From positions 4,588,001 to 4,652,000 of the forward strand of contig NZ_CP026304.1 in the NCBI RefSeq assembly GCF_003054555.1: a stretch of DNA of 64,000 bases, read 5' to 3'. A program made the translations under genes and the position numbers. Numbering within the stretch: position 1 is the first letter of the stretch; every line of letters begins with the position of its first letter. The notes beneath the pieces were generated by a model that ran no database searches, was not told the origin of the DNA, and saw nothing but the letters and a program-made list of their open reading frames with translations. This DNA is from Streptomyces lunaelactis. Lineage in GTDB: Bacteria; Actinomycetota; Actinomycetes; Streptomycetales; Streptomycetaceae. This document shows positions 15,988-22,273 of the stretch, one piece after another.

Positions 15988-16217
15988 AACGTCCCAGTCG
16001 TCAAGCGTCTGGCCATGGCGCTGGAAGAACCGTGCGCTGACCGGCCAAGCCCGCCGGTGGGAGCCCCGCCGCCTACGACTGCGGCTGTTCTCCACGGCCG
16101 CCCAACTCGTCACCACCGGACGTCGCCGCATCCTCCGCCTCGCGGCGCACTGGTTCTGGACCGGTGTGATCACAGACGCCCTTGACCGGCTCCAGGCTCT
16201 CCCGAACCCCGGCTGAC
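15988..16217 (+). pseudogene. IS1380-family transposase, C-terminal remnant
   Basis: One frame reads WPWRWKNRALTGQARRWEP, RRLRLRLFSTAAQLVTTGRR, ILRLAAHWFWTGVITDAL, DRLQALPNPG and a stop at 16217. This is the typical C terminus of IS1380-type transposases of Streptomyces. The frame is closed by a stop at about 15985 with no start, so more than 80% of the transposase is missing. It lies between the PRC-barrel gene and a short hypothetical reading frame and marks an old insertion. Confidence 0.65.
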
Positions 16218-16577
16218 CAGCACCTTCCCGCCCCTGCGACCCCGCACCACACACCGGAGCCGTGGAACCCGGCGCTCACCCGGCGTGACAGCCGGGGCCC
16301 AGCCCTGCCCACGGTCAGCCCGACCCATCAGCCGCAAAGCTCCCAGGAATGGGAGCAGTGGCTGCGGACAATTCGCACGGCGGTCCGCAAGGACGCGATC
16401 ACCGTCGAAGCCGGTGCGGGCACGCCCGACGATCTCGTCGCTTTCCGACTGATCCATGCCATTGCCACCGCTGGCGCGGCGGCAATGAACTTTGCGGGCT
16501 TTCAGGGCATGCCGATCGCGGCATCGTTGCAGGTCATCGACTCGCTAGCCCTGTTAAGTCAGTGGCATTGGGTCTAG
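16182..16577 (+). CDS. Hypothetical reading frame ending in the duplicated FAGFQGMPIAA segment
   Basis: A 131-codon frame overlapping the end of the IS remnant. From about residue 50 it looks protein-like (QEWEQWLRTIRTAVRKDAIT, DDLVAFRLIHAIATAGAAAM) and it ends FAGFQGMPIAASLQVIDSLA-LLSQWHWV. The last 30 codons are the 33-bp and 50-bp repeats shared with 15113-15243. No ribosome site or family is recognised, and it may itself be a scrambled fragment. Confidence 0.3.
   Translation: MTGSRLSRTPADQHLPAPATPHHTPEPWNPALTRRDSRGPALPTVSPTHQPQSSQEWEQWLRTIRTAVRKDAITVEAGAGTPDDLVAFRLIHAIATAGAAAMNFAGFQGMPIAASLQVIDSLALLSQWHWV
16489..16521. repeat. 33-bp inverted repeat, right copy
   Basis: Exact reverse complement of 15211-15243; directly followed by the right copy of the 50-bp direct repeat. 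Confidence 0.85.
16521..16570. repeat. 50-bp direct repeat, right copy
   Basis: Identical to 15113-15162. Confidence 0.9.
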
Positions 16578-16589
16578 GTGCTCTTCGGT

Positions 16590-16620
16590 GAGCCCCCGCC
16601 TCTCTGAAGGTCGGGGGCTC
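16590..16620 (+). terminator. Hairpin terminator
   Basis: Arms GAGCCCCCG and CGGGGGCTC with a 13-base loop, followed by TCTCTGTT, between the hypothetical frame and the DUF6233 gene. Confidence 0.75.
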
Positions 16621-16653
16621 TCTGTTATCGGGCCCGGATCTAGAATCGAATAT

Positions 16654-16989
16654 GTGTCCGAAAATGTGCCGCGTCTGGAGCTGCTCCGGTTCCTTCGTCG
16701 TGTCCAGGAGCAGCAGCTCCAGCAGACCGACCGGTGGATCGCGCAGGAGGAGCAGCGCGAGGCGGCAGCAGCCCGCGCAGCGCGCACCCGGCCGCCCGTC
16801 GATCCGGGCTGGTGCGTGTCGTTCGGGATCGGCGGTGACCGCAAGCCGCTGGAGGTCCACGTCGGGGACTGCGGCATGGCCAAGCACAGGAAGCCGGTGA
16901 GCCAGGAGCAGGCGCGCAGGGCGATGACGGAGGAGGGTGTCGAGGCCTGCGCGTTCTGTCGGCCGGATACGGCGCTCGGAGTGCTGTGA
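16654..16989 (+). CDS. DUF6233-family protein
   Basis: A 111-residue protein from GTG 16654. It begins with an amphipathic helix LELLRFLRRVQEQQLQQTDR and a Glu/Ala-rich coil, and ends with a conserved block containing FGIGGDRKPLEVHVGDCGMA, SQEQARRAMTEEGVEACAFC and RPDTALGVL. This is the pattern of the Streptomyces DUF6233 family, which has no known function. The three cysteines (GDC, ACAFC) could bind a metal. The next small gene starts at or just after its stop. Confidence 0.7.
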   Translation: MSENVPRLELLRFLRRVQEQQLQQTDRWIAQEEQREAAAARAARTRPPVDPGWCVSFGIGGDRKPLEVHVGDCGMAKHRKPVSQEQARRAMTEEGVEACAFCRPDTALGVL

Positions 16990-17015
16990 TCGGGGCCCCG
17001 GCGCAGCCTGAAGGT

Positions 17016-17264
17016 ATGGAACACGCCCCGATCGTCGTGCACCGGATATCCCCGTCGGGCGGGCGGCGGGTCACTGTCCGTGTCGAGGGGGATGAGCGGA
17101 TCCTCGGCCTCGCCCGGTCGGACGCTGACGTGATCGAGTTCCTCCGCCGGGCTGGTGTGCCGGATCCGGACGAGCTGGTCCTCGGTGGCTCGAAGTTGAT
17201 CGACTGGGTGGGTGGCGAGCCGGGGAGGTACGCAGCGGAGCCGTCCGACACCGATATCCCGTGA
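17016..17264 (+). CDS. Small Streptomyces protein, tandem copy 1
   Basis: An 82-residue acidic protein beginning MEHAPIVVHRISPSGGRRVT and ending with LIDWVGGEPGRY. A GTG at 16986 overlapping the previous stop (GTGA) is an alternative start. It is paralogous to the next gene: both have I/VVH-xxSP-GGRRVT, EFLRRA and LI-W-GG-P. These often follow DUF6233 genes, but no function is known to me. Confidence 0.6.
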   Translation: MEHAPIVVHRISPSGGRRVTVRVEGDERILGLARSDADVIEFLRRAGVPDPDELVLGGSKLIDWVGGEPGRYAAEPSDTDIP

Positions 17265-17307
17265 CGGTCCGGATGCGTCCGGCCTCGTACGGATGGACGC
17301 TGGGACC

Positions 17308-17529
17308 ATGGCCGAGGACGCGCCCGTGATCGTGCATCCGGTGTCGCCGGACGGCGGCAGGCGGGTGACGATCCGCGGTGAGGCTGTGGGCGTGGCCTCC
17401 AACCTGTTCGACCTGCTGGAGTTCCTGCGCCGTGCGGATCTGCCAGAGGCTGACACTGCGATCGACGATCCGGAGCTGATCGAGTGGCGGGGTGGCGGCC
17501 CGGAGACGTGGGGCGAGCCGACGCCCTGA
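17308..17529 (+). CDS. Small Streptomyces protein, tandem copy 2
   Basis: A 73-residue paralogue of the preceding gene (APVIVHPVSPDGGRRVTIRG, LFDLLEFLRRADLPEADT, ELIEWRGGGPETW). ATG 17308 is used; ATG 17293 would add five residues. The pair looks like a local tandem duplication with fast divergence. Confidence 0.6.
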   Translation: MAEDAPVIVHPVSPDGGRRVTIRGEAVGVASNLFDLLEFLRRADLPEADTAIDDPELIEWRGGGPETWGEPTP

Positions 17530-17649
17530 GTCCGCTACGCCGCGGCGATGATGCCTTGCTCGGGTCCACAGAGCCCCGCAGTCCTGACAGCGGGCGCACA
17601 GGGTGGCGCCTGCCCCGCCGTCCTCGATGGTGCCGCCCGCACTGGCCGA

Positions 17650-17758
17650 CAACCCGATGCGCTCCGTAACCGGACAGCCCGGACAGCACCTACCTCCGCT
17701 GTCCGGTCCGTTTATCCAGGTCAGCGCCTTAACCGGACAGTCGGACAGCTGGGACACC
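17650..17758. repeat. GGACAG repeat module C, upstream of the GntR gene
   Basis: GGACAG at 17672, 17681, 17735 and 17743, and CTGTCC at 17699, with TTTATCCAGGTCAGCGCC between. The last 30 bases (17729-17758) are the exact reverse complement of 28242-28271 inside the helicase gene. It ends 63 bases before the GntR start codon. Confidence 0.85.
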
Positions 17759-17820
17759 ATCACATGAAGTTGAGCATGGGAGCCTTGACTGAGACGACGG
17801 CACAACGAGAGGGAGAGCGT

Positions 17821-18276
17821 GTGTCGCAAGAGGCCAGCCCTCGGGGGACCTTCTTGAAGATCGCTGACGCGGTGAAGGCGCGGATTGAGGCTGATCCGAA
17901 TATGACGGAGCTCCCGTCAGCAGCGGAGCTCATGCAGGAGCACGGGGTGTCTCGTGGAGTCGCGCTCCGGACCTTCGCAGCGCTTCAAAAGGATGGGTTC
18001 GCAGAGCCACGGCCTGGCGGCAGGTGGCAAGTGGTCAGGGAGGGTCTGGACCGCCGACCGTTGGACGAGAGGATCGCCGACTTGATCAGAACTGAAAGGT
18101 TTGACGTAGGGGCAGAGTTCCCGAGTGCGTCTGTGTTGAGCGCGAGGTTCGGAGTCTCGCGCCCGACCGTGGGCAAGGCTCTCGACAAGTTGGAAGCTGC
18201 CGGGCTGCTGTCCGAGGGCGGGCAGGGCAAAGTTCGGAAGGTGCGGGCTCTGCCGAGTGGAGAGGAGCGTTCCTAG
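17821..18276 (+). CDS. KorSA-like regulator with two GntR-type winged helices
   Basis: A 151-residue protein from GTG 17821 behind GAGGGAGAG. It contains two GntR winged-helix domains in tandem. The first (about residues 10-72) has LPSAAELMQEHGVSRGVALR and RWQVV; the second (about 76-141) has FPSASVLSARFGVSRPTVGK and GGQGKVRKV. There is no effector domain. In pSAM2 the GntR-family KorSA represses transfer and replication genes and sits near the Nudix gene pif; the position here is equivalent. Two DNA-binding domains in one chain are unusual and could read two half-sites. Likely targets are the GGACAG module just upstream or the palindrome at 20241-20269. Confidence 0.8.
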   Translation: MSQEASPRGTFLKIADAVKARIEADPNMTELPSAAELMQEHGVSRGVALRTFAALQKDGFAEPRPGGRWQVVREGLDRRPLDERIADLIRTERFDVGAEFPSASVLSARFGVSRPTVGKALDKLEAAGLLSEGGQGKVRKVRALPSGEERS

Positions 18277-18834
18277 TTGAGCACCACGGGACTGATTGAG
18301 TGGGCTTACCCTCTCGCCGAATCGCTGCTTGCTGAACCGCTGCCCCGGAGGTGGAAGCACTCGTTGGGTGTTGCGGAGCGGGCGCGAACGATTGCCCCGA
18401 TCCTTGGCGCGGACGCTGAACTGATGGAGACGGCCGCGGTGCTCCATGACATCGGTTATTCGCCAGACCTCGCCAAAACCGGTTTCCACCCGCTCGACGG
18501 AGCCCGCTACCTGCGCGACGTCGCTGGAGCAGACGAGCGGGTTGTACGCCTGGTGGCGCATCACTCATGCGCGTGGATGGAAGCGGAAGCGCGCGGGCTC
18601 CGCGAGGAGTTGGAGAGCGAGTTCCCTCGCGAGCATCCTCACCTCAATGACGCGCTCTGCTACTGCGACATGAACACCACGCCAGATGGCACCCCGACAA
18701 ATCCACTGGATCGCGTAAACGAGATCGCCGGGCGCTACGGGCCAGACAGCCTGATCGGCACGTTCATCCGCCGCGCCGAGCCGGAGATCCTGGCGAGCAC
18801 AGCGCGCGTACTCGAACGACTCGCCAACCGCTGA
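18277..18834 (+). CDS. HD-domain phosphohydrolase
   Basis: A 185-residue HD-superfamily protein from a TTG codon directly after the GntR stop, with GGAGAGGAGCG as ribosome site. The metal-binding pattern is visible: RRWKHSLGVAERAR (first His), AAVLHDIGYSPDL (HD), RLVAHHSCAW and the later LCYCDMNTTPDG Asp. Such proteins hydrolyse nucleotides or phosphodiesters. Its place in the regulatory block, coupled to the GntR gene, is seen in related elements; a role in maintenance or immunity is possible, but no substrate is known. Confidence 0.85.
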   Translation: MSTTGLIEWAYPLAESLLAEPLPRRWKHSLGVAERARTIAPILGADAELMETAAVLHDIGYSPDLAKTGFHPLDGARYLRDVAGADERVVRLVAHHSCAWMEAEARGLREELESEFPREHPHLNDALCYCDMNTTPDGTPTNPLDRVNEIAGRYGPDSLIGTFIRRAEPEILASTARVLERLANR

Positions 18835-18837
18835 CCG

Positions 18838-19311
18838 TCAACCGATGTAGGGCGCCGTCCGCGTCCGATCTATGGCGTGCTCGATCCGGAGTCGCATGGT
18901 CGCGTGAACGTCATACTCCGACAGGTCCGCTGGGTCGACCCAGCGGACCTGCGTCGTCTCATTGCTTGTTCGGATCTCACCGCCGATCGGCCGGGCGCGG
19001 AAACAGATGCTGAACTGCTGCCGGGCCTCGCCATCGTCGTACAGCATCACGTGGCCGGGGTCGGTGTAGATCCCGGACATGTCGATGACTTCAGCCTTGA
19101 TGCCGGTCTCTTCCCAGACCTCGCGCACCACGGTGTCGCTGATGGACTCGCCAACGTCGTGACCGCCACCGGGAAGCGCCCACCGCCCGTTGTCTGAGCG
19201 CTGGATCATCAGGACCTGCCCCGCATCGTTCTGCATGAAAGCCACGACGGACGGCACAACGGAGTTGGCCGGCGGGGCGTCAGGGTCGTGGAGGTAATCG
19301 ATGCGTCCCAT
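18838..19311 (-). CDS. Nudix hydrolase, Pif-like
   Basis: A 157-residue protein with a full Nudix box at residues 49-71: Gly49, Glu55, Arg63-Glu64, Glu67-Glu68 and Gly70, fitting the GX5EX7REUXEEXGU rule. In pSAM2 the Nudix protein Pif prevents redundant transfer into cells that already carry the element, and the neighbouring GntR gene supports the same identity here. It starts at ATG 19311, three bases from the stop of the XRE gene in the same direction, so the two are co-transcribed. Confidence 0.85.
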   Translation of the reverse strand: MGRIDYLHDPDAPPANSVVPSVVAFMQNDAGQVLMIQRSDNGRWALPGGGHDVGESISDTVVREVWEETGIKAEVIDMSGIYTDPGHVMLYDDGEARQQFSICFRARPIGGEIRTSNETTQVRWVDPADLSEYDVHATMRLRIEHAIDRTRTAPYIG

Positions 19312-19313
19312 GT

Positions 19314-20078
19314 TCAGGCTCCCGTGATGTCGTGGTCACTGATCTGGCGCGCGCCTCCCCAGGTCTGCTCGATGCTATTCGCATACGTGTCGAAGAGCCC
19401 TCCCCCAGGGAGCCGCCGCAGGTGGAGCACGGGAGCCATGAACGCGCCGATGCCGTAGACGTGGGTGTTCACCAGCATCTCGTCATCCGCCCGGAACAAC
19501 GAGTTGTAGAGCGTCGCATCGTGCAGCCGAAAGCCGATGTCCGGGTGGCTGGTGAAGAGCGGCCGGTAGTTCATGAGCGCGTTGCGGATCTTGCCATCCA
19601 TGATCTCGTGCCCCTCGTCTATGCCACGTTGCTGGACCGCGGCACAGCCCGGATCGCCAAGCAGGATGCGAACTTGCGCGCTTCCCTGGACCTTCGCCTT
19701 CAAGATGTCGATGAACTGCGGGTCTTCCGACAGCCACAGACCGGCATACACGAGAACGTCGAGGTGCCTTTCGGCCCGCCCGTAGATGTCGCGCCAGAGG
19801 CCGGGCGGCACCGTGTGCCGATGCGGGTAGACGGTGACGATCTCGGCCTTGCTCAGGTCCGTTGCGCTTTCGACGGCTCGGGAGTCGTCCCACAGGGTCG
19901 TCACGTCGACTTTGAGCAGTGACGCAGTGGCGTACTGGTGCCGTCGGTACGGAACTTTGCCTTGCGTGATCCAGCGTTCGACCGTCTTCGGGTTGACGTC
20001 GATCGCGTCAGCCAGATCCTGCACGGTCATGCCCTGCGCCAAGAGAGCTGATCGCAAACGCTCGTTGGACATCTCCAC
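19314..20078 (-). CDS. XRE-type regulator with C-terminal DUF5919/phospholipase-D-like domain
   Basis: A 254-residue protein. Residues 5-65 form a helix-turn-helix (LRSALLAQGMTVQDLADAID, VNPKTVERWITQGKVPYRRH). The rest matches the DUF5919 pattern with VPPGLWRDIYGRAERHLDVL, LLGDPGCAAVQQRG, RNALMNYRPLF, LYNSLFRADDEMLVNTHVYG and APVLHLRRLPGG. The HKD catalytic motif of active phospholipases D is not seen. It is common next to Pif-like Nudix genes in AICEs and is transcribed away from the transfer operon, with a palindromic operator in between. Confidence 0.8.
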   Translation of the reverse strand: MEMSNERLRSALLAQGMTVQDLADAIDVNPKTVERWITQGKVPYRRHQYATASLLKVDVTTLWDDSRAVESATDLSKAEIVTVYPHRHTVPPGLWRDIYGRAERHLDVLVYAGLWLSEDPQFIDILKAKVQGSAQVRILLGDPGCAAVQQRGIDEGHEIMDGKIRNALMNYRPLFTSHPDIGFRLHDATLYNSLFRADDEMLVNTHVYGIGAFMAPVLHLRRLPGGGLFDTYANSIEQTWGGARQISDHDITGA

Positions 20079-20226
20079 CCCCGATGGGACGTCTTGGGAG
20101 CTCTTGACGGTAGCCAGATCAACCTGAGCTGTCCACGGGTGGGGTGACCAACGCCCCCCACCTGCACTGATTCTGATGGTGCGCCAAGAAGTTCCGGCGC
20201 AGGCCCGAGAAGTTTCGCCGCTCTAC

Positions 20227-20269
20227 TTGACGCCACCCCTATGCAGTACCTGTAATACAGGTACTGCAT
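20227..20269. promoter_or_regulatory. Promoter with perfect palindromic operator before the transfer operon
   Basis: A TTGACG -35 (20227-20232) is followed 18 bases on by TGTAAT (20251-20256) as -10 for rightward transcription. A perfect palindrome covers the -10: arms ATGCAGTACCTGT (20241-20253) and ACAGGTACTGCAT (20257-20269) around AAT. The GTAC-rich symmetry fits a GntR or XRE repressor of the element. Confidence 0.7.
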
Positions 20270-20451
20270 CGCTCGAAGGGTCCCTGAAACGGACTCGACG
20301 GAAGCGACTGATCTTTGAGAACTCCATATGGCCACCGCCTCCACAGAAAAGGCGGCTCGCGCGGACACCGATCCGCGCACTGCTCGAAACCGACGGGCTC
20401 AGCGGCCGAACGTGCCGCTGCCGGATGCACGAACCCGCACGAAGACCCCTG

Positions 20452-20494
20452 CCGCGGCGGCGGGACTCCCCAGCAAGGTCGCCTGCCGCCGCGG
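20452..20494. repeat. 43-nt GC hairpin with conserved loop, copy 1
   Basis: Stem CCGCGGCGGCGGG with CCTGCCGCCGCGG (one wobble) around the loop ACTCCCCAGCAAGGTCG. It matches 26217-26259 in 42 of 43 positions. It lies 32 bases before the gene at 20527. Confidence 0.85.
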
Positions 20495-20526
20495 TTCTCC
20501 CTGTTCCTCCGACTCAGGAGAGCTCT

Positions 20527-20823
20527 ATGCGTACCTACATCGGCGGCCATGAGGTCGTCAGCGATACGGATTTCGTCGAACTGGCCCTGGGTACCCCTGT
20601 TGAGCTGTGGCTCGGGGTGGAGGGCGAGAGCGAGATGGAGCGGGCGGCCCGTCTGGACGCGGCCCGCGACATCCTCGCCGACAACCCCGACCTTCCCGAC
20701 CGCGTGAGCCAGATCGCTGCCGAGGCGATCGAGGCGTTCGCCCCAGAGCTATTCAACGTGGCCCCGCTGGCTGGGGCCAAGGTCCGCCGTCGGCAGCCGC
20801 GCCGGAACGGGTTGGCGGCATGA
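20527..20823 (+). CDS. Conserved AICE protein, first gene of the transfer operon
   Basis: A 98-residue acidic protein from ATG 20527 behind AGGAGAGCTCT. It starts MRTYIGGHEVVSDTDFVELA and has a basic tail KVRRRQPRRNGLAA. I do not recognise a domain. Its stop overlaps the start of the DUF2637 membrane gene (ATGA), so it is coupled to the spread/transfer operon. Confidence 0.65.
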   Translation: MRTYIGGHEVVSDTDFVELALGTPVELWLGVEGESEMERAARLDAARDILADNPDLPDRVSQIAAEAIEAFAPELFNVAPLAGAKVRRRQPRRNGLAA

Positions 20824-21791
20824 CCACGGCAACCGAGACGCGGCCCGCGGTGCCGCCGCTGACCCGGCCCGAGCTGTGGCTGTTGGGCGCGGTCGCCGTG
20901 TTCGCGGCCGGGGTGGGCGGTCTGGGGCTGGCTTCCTCGTTCGAGGCAGTCTCGACTGCCGGGGCGCGCTGGGGCTTTGCTTCCCCGTGGATGCTGCCGG
21001 TCGGCATCGACGTGGCGATCCCGGTGTTCACGGCGGCGTTCCTGCTGCTGATCCGCACCGATATGCCGTTGGGCTGGGTGCGGTTCGTGCCGTGGGCGCT
21101 GACCGGGGTGACGTGCTGGCTGAACGTCGCGGCGGGGCACTCGCTGTCCGCGAAGCTCGCGCACGGCACGATGCCGCTGCTGTGGGTGGTCCTCTCCGAG
21201 GTCGCCGCGCACGTCTATGCCGCGCGGATCGGCGCGGTCACGGGTCGGCGGATGGAGAAGATCCGCCGCTCCCGCTGGCTGCTCGCGCCGCTGTCCACCT
21301 TTGCGCTGTGGCGCCGGATGACGCTGTGGGAGATCACCTCCTACTCCGACGCACTCGGGCGTGAGCGTGAGCGGCAGCTCGCTCGTGCCGAACTGCGCGA
21401 GCGCCACGGACGGCGCTGGCGCTCCAAGACGCCGCGGCCGGAGCGGGTACTCCTCAAGCTCGGGGAGCTGAGCCCCGCGAGCGAGGACCTGCCGCCCATC
21501 GATCCCAAGACACCGGTGCCGCCGGAGGATGAGGCGCCCAAGGCGCCGCGCAAGCGCACGGCAAAGGCCAAGCCGAAGGCACAGCGAACCCCGACTGAGC
21601 TGCTGGCCGAGGCCCGCGAGGCCACCGCCGATTGGGCTGACGACGCGATCAACGCTGAGGCGATCCGTACGACGCTGCACTGCTCGGCAGCCAACTCCCG
21701 CATCCTGCGGGATGCGTTGCTGGGCGAGCGGGCCGACGGCAGGCGCCTGCACCCGGTGGACGACGACGAGTCGGATGAGGCGGCCGCCTGA
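20820..21791 (+). CDS. DUF2637 membrane protein, spread (Spd)-like
   Basis: A 323-residue protein with four predicted membrane helices in the first 135 residues (LWLLGAVAVFAAGVGGLGLA, MLPVGIDVAIPVFTAAFLLL, FVPWALTGVTCWLNVAAGHS, TMPLLWVVLSEVAAHVYAAR). A long basic and Pro/Lys-rich cytoplasmic part with the DUF2637 pattern follows. DUF2637 proteins are typical of Streptomyces plasmids and AICEs and are thought to help intramycelial spread. The ATG overlaps the previous stop, and its own stop overlaps the next start. Confidence 0.85.
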   Translation: MTTATETRPAVPPLTRPELWLLGAVAVFAAGVGGLGLASSFEAVSTAGARWGFASPWMLPVGIDVAIPVFTAAFLLLIRTDMPLGWVRFVPWALTGVTCWLNVAAGHSLSAKLAHGTMPLLWVVLSEVAAHVYAARIGAVTGRRMEKIRRSRWLLAPLSTFALWRRMTLWEITSYSDALGRERERQLARAELRERHGRRWRSKTPRPERVLLKLGELSPASEDLPPIDPKTPVPPEDEAPKAPRKRTAKAKPKAQRTPTELLAEAREATADWADDAINAEAIRTTLHCSAANSRILRDALLGERADGRRLHPVDDDESDEAAA

Positions 21792-22273
21792 TGTCGCCGA
21801 CGTTCGGCAAGTGCTACGACCCCAACGGCACGACGTACGGGATACCGACATACCCCTGGCGGTTTGCCCCGGACGGCTACGCCACCCGTCGCCAGCTGCG
21901 GGCCCACGGGTTACGGCCCGGCGGGCAGCCGGTCGCCGCGCAGGTGATGCGCCGCTGCCGCGGCCGCAAGTCGGGCGCCCTGGTCGCCTACCTCTACCGC
22001 ATCGACCGCGCCAAGCCGGTACGGCCGATGACCCCCGCGAGGCGGGCAGCGCTCGACCGAGCGATGGCCGCCCGCCGCTGGTGCCCCGCCTGCCGGAACG
22101 ATGCCGGGTACTGCATCCCGACCTCGCTCGGCATGTGCGTCACCTGCGCCTACCCCGACGAACAGCGCGCCGCCGTAAGTACACGACAGGGCCCGACCGC
22201 TCACCTCTCACAGCGTCGGCCGGGCCCGTCATCCCTCACCTCTGGAAGGAAGTTCAGTGAATCACCCCGATGA
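21791..22273 (+). CDS. RRQRL-motif zinc-binding protein
   Basis: A 160-residue protein starting MSPTFGKCYDPNGTTYGIPT with the diagnostic ATRRQLRAHGLRPGGQPVAA motif. The cysteine pairs CPACRNDAGYC and CVTC form a zinc site. The family accompanies tra in many Streptomyces AICEs; its role is unknown. The start overlaps the DUF2637 stop. The last five codons run past the start of tra (22257), and the tail after DEQRAA looks like read-through over the tra ribosome site, so the C terminus may be longer than usual. Confidence 0.8.
   Translation: MSPTFGKCYDPNGTTYGIPTYPWRFAPDGYATRRQLRAHGLRPGGQPVAAQVMRRCRGRKSGALVAYLYRIDRAKPVRPMTPARRAALDRAMAARRWCPACRNDAGYCIPTSLGMCVTCAYPDEQRAAVSTRQGPTAHLSQRRPGPSSLTSGRKFSESPR

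Noticed and set aside
20328..20552. A 74-codon frame before the first transfer gene
   Set aside because: No ribosome site; most of its second half is the 43-nt hairpin in translation and it overlaps the well-supported start at 20527.
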